Below, in pieces: positions 8,040 to 16,963 of a DNA stretch of 64,000 nucleotides. Where the stretch lies: assembly GCF_000298175.1 (NCBI RefSeq), contig NZ_BAGZ01000002.1, positions 62,001 through 126,000 of the forward strand, written 5' to 3'. The first letter of the stretch is position 1; the number at the start of each line of letters is the position of its first letter. The stretch is from Austwickia chelonae NBRC 105200. Lineage in GTDB: Bacteria; Actinomycetota; Actinomycetes; Actinomycetales; Dermatophilaceae. Below the pieces are notes generated by a model. That model was not told the DNA's origin, did not search any database, and saw nothing but the letters and a program-made list of their open reading frames with translations. The translations under genes and the position numbers were made by a program.

Positions 8040-10088
8040 TCATCCCTCCAGCGGGACCAACCCGTGGGAACGCCGGATAGCGGCGACGATCTGCCCCATC
8101 GACTCGGTCAGATCGTGATGGCGCGGGGTGAACACCGCGGCGACCCCGGCGTCGAGCAGACGTCGTGCGTCACTGTCGGGGATGATCCCCCCGACGATCA
8201 AGGGCACATCGGCCGCACCCGATTCCTGGAGTCCCCGCAGGATCTGGGGAATCAACTCCATGTGGGAGCCCGACAGGATCGACACCCCCACGGCGTGGAC
8301 GTCCTCGGCCACCGCTGCCGCGACGATCTGGTCCGGAGTCAGTCTGATCCCCTGGTAGACCACTTCGAAGCCGCAGTCGCGGGCCCGGACAGCGACCTGT
8401 TCGGCCCCGTTGGAATGCCCGTCCAGACCCGGTTTGCCCACCAGGAAACGCAAGGTCATACCGAGGTCGTCGGCGGTCCGGACCACCTGTTCACGGACCT
8501 TCGCCAGCGCCGAACCCTCCGGGGCCTCCCCCACACCCACCGACCCGGTGACCCCGGTCGGGGCCCGGTACTCACCGAAGACCTCGCGCAGGGCCGCCGC
8601 CCATTCCCCGGTGGTGACCCCGGCGCGGGCGCATTCCACCGAGGCGTCCATCAGGTTGGTCGATTCCTGCGCTGCTTCGACACGCAACCGGTCCAGCGCG
8701 GCGTCCTTGCGGGCCAGCCGCGTCTCGTCCCGGTCGCGTTCCCGACGCCAGGCCCGGACCGCGTCGACCGCGGCGGACTCGACCTTCGGGTCGACGGTCT
8801 GGATGGCGGTGTCCAGGTCGGCGGTGAGCGGGCTGGGCTCGGTGGTGGTGAACTTGTTGACCCCGACCACGATGTCCTCACCGGCTTCGATCCGCTGTCT
8901 GCGGGCCGCGTGGCTGGCGACCAGTTCTTGTTTCATGTATCCGTTCTCGACGGCGGCGACGGCTCCGCCCATCTGCTCGATTCGCGCCAGTTCCTCCTTC
9001 GCGCCGGCCACGATCTGCTCGACCTTGGCCTCGACGACCGGTGACCCGGTGAAGATGTCGTCGTATTCGAGCAGGTCGGACTCATAAGCGAGGACCTGCT
9101 GCAAACGCAGGCTCCACTGCTGGTCCCAGGGCCGGGGCAGCCCCAGCGCCTCGTTCCAGGCCGGAAGTTGCACGGCGCGGGCGCGAGCATCCTTGGACAA
9201 GGTGACCGCCAACATCTCCAGGACGATCCGTTGGACATTGTTCTCCGGCTGGCTCTCGGTCAGGCCCAGGCTGTTGACCTGCACCCCGTAACGGAAACGA
9301 CGCTGCCTGGGGTCGGTCACGCCGTACCGTTCCCGGGCGAGCTCGTCCCACATCCGTACGAAGGCCCGCATCTTGCACATCTCCTCGATGAAACGCACCC
9401 CGGCGTTCACGAAGAAACTGATCCGGGCGACGACGTCGCCGAAGCGTTCCTCGGGGACCTGCCCGGAGTCACGCACCGCGTCCAGCACCTGGATGGCGGT
9501 GGCCATCGCGAAGGCGACCTCCTGGACGGGGGTGGCCCCGGCCTCCTGCAGGTGGTAGCTGCAGATGTTCACCGGATTCCATCTGGGCATCCGGGCGACC
9601 GTGTAGGCGATGGTGTCGACGGTGAGTCGCAGGCTCGGGCCGGGCGGGAAGGCGTGGGTGCCGCGGGAGAGATATTCCTTGATGATGTCGTTCTGCGTCG
9701 TCCCGGCCAGCTTCGCCACGGTCGAGGAGGGGTCGCCGTCGGCTGCTCCGTCGGCCACGGCCTGTTCCTCGGCGACCACCTCGTACAGGGCGAGCAGCCA
9801 CATCGCGGTGGCATTGATCGTCATGGAGGTGTTCATCTCGGCCAGGGGGATCCCGGCGAAGAGCGCCCGCATGTCACCGAGATGACTGATCGGCACCCCC
9901 ACCTTGCCGACCTCCCCCCGGGACAGCTCGTGGTCGGGGTCGTAGCCGGTCTGGGTGGGCAGGTCGAAGGCGACCGAGAGACCGGTCTGTCCCTTGGCGA
10001 GATTACGCCGGTAGAGCTCGTTACTGGCGGCGGCGCTGGAGTGACCCGCGTAGGTACGCATCACCCAGGGCCTGCTTCGCATCTCCAT
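8040..10088 (-). CDS. ecm: Ethylmalonyl-CoA mutase (MeaA/Ecm type, coenzyme B12-dependent)
   Basis: 682 residues, single-polypeptide acyl-CoA mutase. The catalytic barrel starts SRPWVMRTYAGHSSAAASNE and continues with LSVAFDLPTQTGYDPDH; the C-terminal cobalamin domain carries GLDGHSNG (about 555-562; Asp-x-His-x-x-Gly, His is the lower axial Co ligand). The N-terminal signature and length match MeaA/ethylmalonyl-CoA mutase better than methylmalonyl-CoA mutase large subunits, which are longer. It converts (2R)-ethylmalonyl-CoA to methylsuccinyl-CoA. The neighbours fit: ccr, which makes the substrate precursor, and a PduO-type adenosyltransferase, divergent 185 bases away, which makes adenosylcobalamin. 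Confidence 0.92.
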   Translation of the reverse strand: MEMRSRPWVMRTYAGHSSAAASNELYRRNLAKGQTGLSVAFDLPTQTGYDPDHELSRGEVGKVGVPISHLGDMRALFAGIPLAEMNTSMTINATAMWLLALYEVVAEEQAVADGAADGDPSSTVAKLAGTTQNDIIKEYLSRGTHAFPPGPSLRLTVDTIAYTVARMPRWNPVNICSYHLQEAGATPVQEVAFAMATAIQVLDAVRDSGQVPEERFGDVVARISFFVNAGVRFIEEMCKMRAFVRMWDELARERYGVTDPRQRRFRYGVQVNSLGLTESQPENNVQRIVLEMLAVTLSKDARARAVQLPAWNEALGLPRPWDQQWSLRLQQVLAYESDLLEYDDIFTGSPVVEAKVEQIVAGAKEELARIEQMGGAVAAVENGYMKQELVASHAARRQRIEAGEDIVVGVNKFTTTEPSPLTADLDTAIQTVDPKVESAAVDAVRAWRRERDRDETRLARKDAALDRLRVEAAQESTNLMDASVECARAGVTTGEWAAALREVFGEYRAPTGVTGSVGVGEAPEGSALAKVREQVVRTADDLGMTLRFLVGKPGLDGHSNGAEQVAVRARDCGFEVVYQGIRLTPDQIVAAAVAEDVHAVGVSILSGSHMELIPQILRGLQESGAADVPLIVGGIIPDSDARRLLDAGVAAVFTPRHHDLTESMGQIVAAIRRSHGLVPLEG

Positions 10089-10273
10089 GGGGCGAAAGTA
10101 GCGACCGTGACAGCCGTTTCGGGCCTTAGGGCCTAGGTGAGCGTCCTCACAGCCAGGGCCTGCGCCGAACGGACGTCCCGTCCTGGCACCTGCGTCCCGC
10201 CACCTCGGCAGCCGTCCACCCCGACGTGTGCCGCGCCCGCCCCCGGAGACCCGCCCCGTGAAAGGATCACCGC

Positions 10274-10948
10274 ATGGTCAACATCACCCGTGTCTACACC
10301 CGCACCGGGGACGACGGTACGACCGCCCTGGGCGATTTCTCCCGCACCTCGAAAACCGACGAACGCCTCGAGGCCTACGCCGATGTCAACGAAGCCAATG
10401 CCGCGATCGGCGTCGCCATCGCCTGCGGCGGGTTGAGAGCAGATGTCACCGCCACCTTGACGCGCATCCAGAACGACCTCTTCGACGTCGGCGCCGACCT
10501 GTGCAACCCGCTCGCCCGGACGTACGCCTACCCGCCGTTGCGGGTCGACCCGGCCTGGACCGGTGAACTGGAGTCCGACTGCGACCGCTACAACGACATG
10601 CTGGAGAAGCTCCGCAGTTTCATCCTGCCCGGCGGCAGCCCCGGCTCGGCCTATCTCCACCTGGCGTGCACCGTCACCCGACGCGCCGAACGCTCGGCCT
10701 GGCGGGCCGTCCAGAAATACGGGCAGGACCCGGCCGACGAAGAGAGCATGACCCCCGGCGGAGTCAACCCCGAGACCTGCCGATACCTGAACCGGCTCTC
10801 CGACCTGCTCTTCGTCCTGGCCCGGGTGGCGAATCTCGACGCCGGCGGCGACATCCTGTGGCAGCCGGGCGGAGGTCGCGCATCGAACCCCAAGGAGACC
10901 GGCCGGAAGACCCCGACGGCGGGCCCGTCCGCCCCGACCGAAGACTGA
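10274..10948 (+). CDS. Cob(I)yrinic acid a,c-diamide / cobalamin adenosyltransferase, PduO type
   Basis: 224 residues. The family signature is TRTGDDGTTALGDFSRTSKTD (from about residue 9), the ATP-binding segment of PduO-type ATP:corrinoid adenosyltransferases; the helical-bundle motifs LPGGSPGSAYLHLACTVTRRAER and LNRLSDLLFVLAR follow. The last 30 residues are Pro/Thr-rich and not part of the fold. It adenosylates cob(I)alamin, supplying the cofactor of the mutase encoded divergently next door. This gene also sits near atpC-DUF2550 in other Actinobacteria as I recall, so its place may be ancestral. Confidence 0.93.
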   Translation: MVNITRVYTRTGDDGTTALGDFSRTSKTDERLEAYADVNEANAAIGVAIACGGLRADVTATLTRIQNDLFDVGADLCNPLARTYAYPPLRVDPAWTGELESDCDRYNDMLEKLRSFILPGGSPGSAYLHLACTVTRRAERSAWRAVQKYGQDPADEESMTPGGVNPETCRYLNRLSDLLFVLARVANLDAGGDILWQPGGGRASNPKETGRKTPTAGPSAPTED

Positions 10949-10981
10949 CCGGGCAGCCTCTCCGGAAGCGCCGAGGCGTCG

Positions 10982-11437
10982 TCACCACTCCACGGGACGA
11001 TGCTTCGGCGGTGACGCCTCCACCCAGGAACGCAAAGCCGTATAGGTGTCCCGCCCCATGGACAGTTCGACCGTCTCCGTGCTCTCCCCCGACGCAGACA
11101 GCGGCTGCCCGCACAACACGGTACGCACCGAGTTCACGTCCAGACCGTCGCCGGGCGGAAGCTCCTCGAAACCACCGATGTCCAGGCCGACCCGCTGCCA
11201 GCAGTGTTCCGAACGCAGTGAGACACCCAGCAACGGAAGCCAGGCCAGGGAGAGCCCGTCAAAACGTAAAAGGCCCGCCTTCCAGCGGGCCTGAGGGTCG
11301 GTGCGCAGTCCACACAGCAGAAGGTCCCCACCTCGAGCGAGCAGGGACCGACGCACCGCGACGAAGAGCAGGAGGAGGATGACCGCCCCCAGACAGACAC
11401 CGACCACGATCTCCGCCGCGACCAGTGCATCCACCAC
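10982..11437 (-). CDS. DUF2550 membrane-anchored protein
   Basis: 151 residues with one N-terminal transmembrane helix (about 9-28, EIVVGVCLGAVILLLLFVAV) followed by a basic stretch and a compact domain rich in Leu/Trp (SLAWLPLLGVSLRS). This is the DUF2550 protein found directly downstream of atpC in many Actinobacteria. It starts two bases after the atpC stop, so the pair is one transcript. Function unknown; the conserved linkage to the ATP synthase is not evidence that it is a subunit. Confidence 0.85.
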   Translation of the reverse strand: MVDALVAAEIVVGVCLGAVILLLLFVAVRRSLLARGGDLLLCGLRTDPQARWKAGLLRFDGLSLAWLPLLGVSLRSEHCWQRVGLDIGGFEELPPGDGLDVNSVRTVLCGQPLSASGESTETVELSMGRDTYTALRSWVEASPPKHRPVEW

Positions 11438-11439
11438 GA

Positions 11440-11706
11440 TCAGCCCTGGATCGGTTCGCTGACCGTCTCGGCGACGATGCGCACGATATTTTCGTCCACC
11501 GACAGGAAACCGCTGTCGATATGAACATGCTGGGGGCCCTCGACCCCCTTGACCCGGACGTCACCGTCCGCGAGCACCGTCATCAAGGGCGCGTGCCCCG
11601 GCAGGATGCCCAATTCGCCCTCGATCCCCCGAGCACTCACCGAATGGGCCTCGCCCTCCCAGACCTTGCGGTCGGCCGCGACCAGCTCTACGTGCAAAGT
11701 TGCCAC
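11440..11706 (-). CDS. atpC: ATP synthase epsilon subunit, short form, detached from the atp operon
   Basis: 88 residues: TLHVELVAADRKVWEGEAHS, then ELGILPGHAPLMTVLADGDV, the beta-sandwich of epsilon. The protein stops at residue 88, before the C-terminal helical hairpin that inhibits ATP hydrolysis in longer homologues. GTG at 11706 is chosen because GGAGGAAC precedes it and the beta-domain begins there; the frame stays open upstream but that stretch has no homology. atpC should follow atpD at about 24.9 kb; instead it lies 13 kb away beyond exopolysaccharide genes and must have its own promoter (a weak TAGACT-like -10 is at 11739-11744, minus strand). Confidence 0.92.
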   Translation of the reverse strand: MATLHVELVAADRKVWEGEAHSVSARGIEGELGILPGHAPLMTVLADGDVRVKGVEGPQHVHIDSGFLSVDENIVRIVAETVSEPIQG

Positions 11707-11989
11707 GGAGTTCCTCCACTTCAGCGATGGGTACGGGCAGTCTAACCGAGCCGACCGACCGGAAAGTTCCGCACCACCCCGCCTTCCGTCGCCGACGGGC
11801 GCAGTCTGCGCCGAGCCGCCGCCGACCGGCTCCCGCAGAAAGCCGTGTCTCCGTCGTCGTGGCCCCGGGGAAGGACCGTCCCCCGCAGTTATGCTGAACC
11901 ACGCGAACGCAATTCGCCTAAATGGGGAATAAGGGGATGTCTTCTGCGCGGCCCTACGACCGCGACCCCTCACGATCAGAAGGAGTCCT

Positions 11990-12832
11990 GTGACCACCCT
12001 CACCGCCGACCACGGGTCCTCGGCACTCGCCTCATTGCGACACCACTGGATTCCGGCGCTCCTCCTCACCCTCCTCGCCGCGATGATCGGCAGCGGTGTC
12101 GCCCTGGTCCGTCCGACGACCTACACCGGTGAGACCAGGCTGGCCATCGGTCACGGCGAGATGAGCGCCCTCAATATCCCCGGCTATCCCACCGCCGCCA
12201 AGGAAATGGCGTCCAACTACTCCCGTTGGGTCACCGACCAGGGCGTCGCCGGGTTGAAGACGCCCCCCGAGGTGACCTCGCTGGCCGCTTCCCCCATCCC
12301 CGAGTCGTCGATCATCCGCATCGAGGCCAAGGCCCGCGACGCCGACGCCGCCGTACGGGCCAGCCAACAGGCCGCCGACGCCCTCACCGCCGAGGTGAAC
12401 AAGTCCCGTGCCGAGAACGACCCCGCCGAAGTGATGAAGGAGATCGTCGCCAAGGCCCCGGCCCTGTCCAAGGCGCAGGCCGGCGCCGCCGGCACCCTCG
12501 CCAAGTACAACCGGGACCTCGGCGCGGAACGGCCCGCCGCCACGATCCAGGCCGACCTGGAACTCTTCGCGCAGGTCGACACCGTCCGAGCCCAACTCCA
12601 GGCCGAACAGGACGCCCGCCTGGACAAGTACCGTCGACTGATCAGCCAACGTTCCACCTCGGCCGACCTCCGGCCGATCGGACAAGGCGCCCGCCTCGTC
12701 GGCAACGACCGCAGCAGCCGCATCCAACGCGGAGCACTGTTGGGCGCCGGCATCGGCATGGTCCTGTCACTCGGCGTCTGCGTCCTGCTCGACCGTCGGC
12801 ACCGGGGCCGCGGCCGACAGCCCCAGGCATGA
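11990..12832 (+). CDS. Wzz-like polysaccharide chain-length/co-polymerase protein
   Basis: 280 residues with a transmembrane helix near each end (about 21-40 and 245-265) and a large extracytoplasmic Ala/Glu-rich helical region between them, the typical Wzz/PCP architecture. The residues after the second helix (DRRHRGRGRQPQA) are short and basic; there is no C-terminal tyrosine kinase domain. Its stop overlaps the next start (ATGA), so it is coupled to the O-antigen ligase gene. Expected role: setting chain length of the exported polysaccharide. Primary sequence is divergent, so the call rests mainly on topology and context. Confidence 0.75.
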   Translation: MTTLTADHGSSALASLRHHWIPALLLTLLAAMIGSGVALVRPTTYTGETRLAIGHGEMSALNIPGYPTAAKEMASNYSRWVTDQGVAGLKTPPEVTSLAASPIPESSIIRIEAKARDADAAVRASQQAADALTAEVNKSRAENDPAEVMKEIVAKAPALSKAQAGAAGTLAKYNRDLGAERPAATIQADLELFAQVDTVRAQLQAEQDARLDKYRRLISQRSTSADLRPIGQGARLVGNDRSSRIQRGALLGAGIGMVLSLGVCVLLDRRHRGRGRQPQA

Positions 12833-14172
12833 CCGCGCCGTCCACGGACCACTCCGAGACGTCCCCGCCCCGGGAACGTCCGCCGGCCTACCTGTGGTGC
12901 CTCCTCCTCGGACTGGTGACCAATCTCGTCAGCGGCAACAGCCAGTACATGCGGCTGCCCATCGGACCGGACCGGCTCCTCATCCCGCTGGCCGTGGTCC
13001 TCCTCCTGCTCGACGGGCGACGCCGACGGCTACGACTGTGCGACGTGCACCTCCTCATGGCGGCCCTCGTCCTGTGGACCCTCTTCTCCATGGCCTGGTA
13101 CGGCAACCTCTTCAAGGTCGTCGCGGTCTTCGCCTTCGCCGACCGGATGGTGATCCCGCTGGTGCTCTTCGCCACCGCGCCCCTGTTCTTCGATCGGACG
13201 GCCCATCGGGACCTGCTGTTGAAGACGCTGACCCTCATCGGCATCTACCTGGGGTTCACCGGCATCATCGAAATGGTCAACGTCAAGCTGGCCTTCCCCC
13301 GCTATATCTCCGATCCCACCCTCGGCATGATGTTCGGCCGGGCCCGCGGGCCTTTCCTCGCCGGTGACGCGATGGGGTTCTCCTCCGCCGCATGTGGTTT
13401 CGCCGGGGTCTTCCTGGCCTACCGGGTCCGACGCGGTCCCTGGCGGCTGGCCGGTCTGACCGCGCTGGCCGCCGGTCTGGTGACGACGGTGCTCAGCCTG
13501 ACCCGGGCCACCTGGGTGGGGGTCGCCCTGGGCATCCTCCTGGCCGGCGTGCTGGTGCCCGCCCTGCGCAAGTGGGTACCGGTGGCCGTCGGTGGCGCGC
13601 TGGCCTCCGTCGCCCTCGCCCTGGCCCTGCTCCCCGGGCTCCAGGAGGCCTTCGACGTACGTCTCAACGAGAAGTCGTCGGTCGACGACCGGCTGGGCAG
13701 CAATGACGCCGCCATCGCACTGCTGCACGACCTGCCCTGGACCGGGATCGGATGGCGTCGCTTCTACCCCGAGGGCGCCGACTGGTTCCGGATCTCCGAC
13801 GGTTACGCGATGAACAACGTCGTCGTCGAGGTGCACAACGTGCTGCTCTCCCGAGCGGTCGAACTGGGCATCCCCGCCGCATTCGTCTTCCTGGCGATCT
13901 GGGTGCTCGGACCGGGACGCCTGCTGATCCACCGGGGCGATGCAGACCTGCAGGGATGGCGCGTCCTGGGCCTGGTCGTCTTCGTCACCTGGGTCGGCAC
14001 CGGGATGGCCGGGCCGATGGGGATCCCCTTCCCGAACTACATCACCTGGCTGATCGCCGGAGTCGCCACCGCGCCGTGGACCCTCCGGGAAACCATCCGG
14101 GATCAGCCCGGCGCGCCCCACCCCGGCTCCACCACGTGGAGCCGGTCCCACGGGAATCCCCGCAACACCTGA
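12829..14172 (+). CDS. O-antigen ligase/polymerase (Wzy/WaaL-like) membrane protein
   Basis: 447 residues with roughly ten to twelve hydrophobic helices. The RATWVGVALGILLAGV segment is typical of the O-antigen ligase (Wzy_C) family, and the large external loop contains GIGWRRFYPEGADWF and VVVEVHNVLLSRAVELG, whose His-Asn resembles the family's conserved loop motif. Start ATG overlaps the Wzz-like stop. Expected role: polymerising repeat units or transferring glycan at the outer membrane face. The last 23 codons overlap, antisense, the 3' end of secreted paralogue A. Confidence 0.85.
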   Translation: MTAPSTDHSETSPPRERPPAYLWCLLLGLVTNLVSGNSQYMRLPIGPDRLLIPLAVVLLLLDGRRRRLRLCDVHLLMAALVLWTLFSMAWYGNLFKVVAVFAFADRMVIPLVLFATAPLFFDRTAHRDLLLKTLTLIGIYLGFTGIIEMVNVKLAFPRYISDPTLGMMFGRARGPFLAGDAMGFSSAACGFAGVFLAYRVRRGPWRLAGLTALAAGLVTTVLSLTRATWVGVALGILLAGVLVPALRKWVPVAVGGALASVALALALLPGLQEAFDVRLNEKSSVDDRLGSNDAAIALLHDLPWTGIGWRRFYPEGADWFRISDGYAMNNVVVEVHNVLLSRAVELGIPAAFVFLAIWVLGPGRLLIHRGDADLQGWRVLGLVVFVTWVGTGMAGPMGIPFPNYITWLIAGVATAPWTLRETIRDQPGAPHPGSTTWSRSHGNPRNT

Positions 14173-15167
14173 TACGCGGGGGTCCCCCGGCCCAGGTCCG
14201 CCCACGGGTCACGTCCGGTGGCGGCACGATGTCGCCCGCCGCTCTCGGCCATCACCGCCACCGCTCCCCCCTTGTCCACCACGATGAACCCGTACTTCTG
14301 GGCGGCCCGGGCGATCGCCTTCCCCAGCGGGGTCAACGACGAGGAATCCACGTCGACCGACGGGTCGAGCCGGAGCCGGGTCCCCTCCTTCACGGCCTCG
14401 GGCCGCGCGCTCGTCCCGTCATCACGGTTCGCCGGGTAATGATGTCCACGACCGGCTTCCATCACCACCAACCCCATGGCGTGGTCGATCTGCAACCGAC
14501 GGGCCTCCTCCAGGGTCACCATGTAGCCGCTCGCCGCCAAACCCGCCGCCGAAGCCCCGAAAGGTGCGGGAAAACGTCCGTCGGCCTGGGAGACCCGGTC
14601 GATCCGGCCACCCCAGCAGGCCTGCCAACGACCGTCCGGGCGACGCGAGGCCACCCAGAACTCCCACAGGATGTCCCGCTCACGGTCCCAGACCGCCAGG
14701 TGGCCGTCCGAGGCCGAGGCGGGCACCGCATCGTCCGGGATCGGCACCCCCACGAAATGTTTCGCCCCGTCGTACAGACCCGCAGGCGTCCCGCCCTTAC
14801 GTTGGCAGTCGTGGAAGAGCACGTCGACCCGCGGAGTCTCCGAGGAGGCCACCGCGAAACCAGCGGCGTAGTCGTCCACATTCAACGCCGCGATCCCACC
14901 CCAGTTGTCCCGGACATGCCTGGCGATCAACTCGACCTGCGGGCGTCGTCCCTGATCCACCGGGGCCGAGGTCAACTCCTGGGTGAAGACCGAGCCCGGA
15001 GCGAAACGCGGATAAGGACCGAAGGACGACTCCGGGGAAGACGACGACGCACCAGGTGACGGCGGCCCCGCGCCGGGCCGGGTCGACCGCTCCACGAACC
15101 AGACCGCACCCCCGACGACCAGGACTGCCGCCAGAAGCAGCACGGTCACCCGCTGGGATATGTTCAT
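14103..15167 (-). CDS. Secreted/membrane-anchored protein, paralogue A of an uncharacterised actinobacterial family
   Basis: 354 residues. An N-terminal hydrophobic segment (about 8-25, VTVLLLAAVLVVGGAVWFV) serves as signal anchor, followed by a Ser/Pro-rich linker. The remainder shares the family core with paralogues B (19745-21370) and C (21573-22730): NWGGIAALN, SDGHLAVWDRERDILWEFW, CWGGRIDRVS, IDHAM, LRLDPSVDVDS, KYGFIVVDKGGAVAV and GFPWDRL. I know related secreted proteins of unknown function in other Actinobacteria but no assigned activity. Its ATG overlaps the flippase stop (ATGA), so it is co-expressed with polysaccharide export. Confidence 0.85.
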   Translation of the reverse strand: MNISQRVTVLLLAAVLVVGGAVWFVERSTRPGAGPPSPGASSSSPESSFGPYPRFAPGSVFTQELTSAPVDQGRRPQVELIARHVRDNWGGIAALNVDDYAAGFAVASSETPRVDVLFHDCQRKGGTPAGLYDGAKHFVGVPIPDDAVPASASDGHLAVWDRERDILWEFWVASRRPDGRWQACWGGRIDRVSQADGRFPAPFGASAAGLAASGYMVTLEEARRLQIDHAMGLVVMEAGRGHHYPANRDDGTSARPEAVKEGTRLRLDPSVDVDSSSLTPLGKAIARAAQKYGFIVVDKGGAVAVMAESGGRHRAATGRDPWADLGRGTPAYQVLRGFPWDRLHVVEPGWGAPG

Positions 15168-16750
15168 CGACCCCTCCTCCGGATCAGCTGCCAGGCCCGG
15201 CGCAGGCCCAACGTCGTCCCCACGTAGACCGCCATCGCCGGAGCGGCTGCCGCGCCGCAGAGCACCAGCCCGATCCCGCGTCCGGGCAGGAAGCCCTGAC
15301 GGATCAAGGTGGCCATCCCCCACACGCACAGGAAACTCAGCAGCGCGGCCAGGACCATCCGTGTCCAGGGCACCGATCTCAACGGCCCCGGCACCGGAAC
15401 CGGCAACCGGGAGACCATCCGCAGACGGTACGAGAAGGACGACATCTGCGCGACGATCGTCGCCAGAGCCACACCCACCGCCCCGACCAAGGGCACCAGC
15501 AGCACCGACAGCGTCAACATCAATGTCACGGTGATCGCCCCGGCGCGCATCTCGAACTCGGGGCGTTCCAACAACATGCACCACAGCCCCAGGGGCTCGG
15601 GCAACAGGGCGAACAGATGGGCCAACAGCATCAGCGATGCGACGAGCCCGGCCTCCTCCCCGGGCAGGGGCAGCCAGACGTTCACCCCGAAATAGGCGGC
15701 AGGCGCACCCACCGCCACCCATCCCCCGATGACGATCACCCAGATCCGCTGCGCCCTGGCGAAGATCTCCACCGTGTCCGGCGCGCCCCGGCGGCCGATC
15801 GACTGCCCGAGCATCGACTGCAGTGGCGCGATGGCGTTCAGAGGCACCATCCGCAGCTGGTAGGCGAAGGTACTGCCCGGGCCGAAGACCGGTACGTCGT
15901 GCGGGGCCATCCGGCCGACGATGAGAGTCGCCCCCTGCAGACCGGTCATATTCAACAGTCCGGCCAGCTGCACCTTCCAGGCGAAGGCGAAGAACTCCCG
16001 GAGCTCCGCGCGGGTGACGAAACCGATGCCGTCGGCGCTGAGCAGCGGAAGCGCCGACGGGACGAGGGTCACGGTGGCCAGGATCTGCTGGACCACGAAG
16101 ATCCAGGCCACCCCCCACAGCCCGTAACCGTTCTCCAGGACCACCAGCATCCCGACCGCGTAGACCACGTATCCCAGCAGGATCGTCGAGGCCGTCAACC
16201 GGAACCGGTGGTGGGCGTTGAGCACCCCGGAGAAGAGATTGCGGGCCAGCGCGACCCCGACCGTGATCGTCAACACCCGGACCAGGAAGATCGTGTCCTG
16301 TTCCAGGTCGGGCGGCGCGTGGAAGAAGTCCACCACGATGGGCGCCAGGACGAAGACGGTGCCCAGGGTCACCGAGGTGAGGGTGATGACACAGACCAGC
16401 AGCGAGGTCAGCAACCTGGTCGCCGCACGCCGGTCGCCCTGCCCGGCGTACAGGGCGAAATAGCGGGTCGCGCTGCGGCCGATCCCTCCGTCGAACTGGC
16501 TGAGGAACTGGGTGAGGGTGCTGGCGATGAGGAAGAGCCCGTAGGCGACCACCCCCAGTTTGGTGATGACGTACGGGGTGAGCGCCAGGTTGACCACCAG
16601 TGGTGCGAGCTGGGCCAACAGCTGCCAGCTGGCGCCGTGGACCAGGGCTCTGGCCCGGCCACGTCGGCCCCCCTCCTCGGCGGACCGGTCGGGAGAGGCT
16701 TCGGGGGCGTCCTCGTCCCGGTCGCGGGCGCCGCCATCGTCGTCGGTCAC
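15164..16750 (-). CDS. Polysaccharide flippase (Wzx/MATE-like)
   Basis: A membrane protein with about 12-14 hydrophobic helices in the arrangement of the Wzx/polysaccharide-transport family; the first reads ASWQLLAQLAPLVVNLAL and is followed by YVITKLGVVAYGLF and FDGGIGRSATRYFALYAGQG. GTG at 16750 is preferred because GAGAGG lies five bases upstream, giving 528 residues; an ATG at 16846 would add 32 mostly charged residues without a good ribosome site. Expected role: flipping lipid-linked repeat units across the membrane. Coupled by a four-base overlap to secreted paralogue A. Confidence 0.88.
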   Translation of the reverse strand: MTDDDGGARDRDEDAPEASPDRSAEEGGRRGRARALVHGASWQLLAQLAPLVVNLALTPYVITKLGVVAYGLFLIASTLTQFLSQFDGGIGRSATRYFALYAGQGDRRAATRLLTSLLVCVITLTSVTLGTVFVLAPIVVDFFHAPPDLEQDTIFLVRVLTITVGVALARNLFSGVLNAHHRFRLTASTILLGYVVYAVGMLVVLENGYGLWGVAWIFVVQQILATVTLVPSALPLLSADGIGFVTRAELREFFAFAWKVQLAGLLNMTGLQGATLIVGRMAPHDVPVFGPGSTFAYQLRMVPLNAIAPLQSMLGQSIGRRGAPDTVEIFARAQRIWVIVIGGWVAVGAPAAYFGVNVWLPLPGEEAGLVASLMLLAHLFALLPEPLGLWCMLLERPEFEMRAGAITVTLMLTLSVLLVPLVGAVGVALATIVAQMSSFSYRLRMVSRLPVPVPGPLRSVPWTRMVLAALLSFLCVWGMATLIRQGFLPGRGIGLVLCGAAAAPAMAVYVGTTLGLRRAWQLIRRRGR

Positions 16751-16963
16751 AACAGCCTCTCGCGTCGTCCCGTGGTTCCGTCCATCCTCGACCGTGTCCT
16801 CGGGCTCAGGGGCGCGACGCGCCCAGGTGCTCGCCCTCCCCGCCATGAGTCGGACGTTGGACCAGAGTTCCTCTCATCGCCCCCGCGACGCCCCGAGCGG
16901 ACAAAACGCTCGAAGTTCATAATAAGACAAGGTCTTTCATCACATTGAGGAAGAAGGTCCGCT

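Noticed and set aside
11707-11989. Search for flanking direct repeats or insertion sequence remains at the left edge of the polysaccharide locus
   Set aside because: No repeat shared with the right edge (24846-24902) and no inverted terminal repeat could be seen.
13030-14205. A 391-codon minus-strand frame opposite the O-antigen ligase
   Set aside because: Asp/Gly/Glu-rich antisense shadow; the plus strand encodes a coherent membrane protein.
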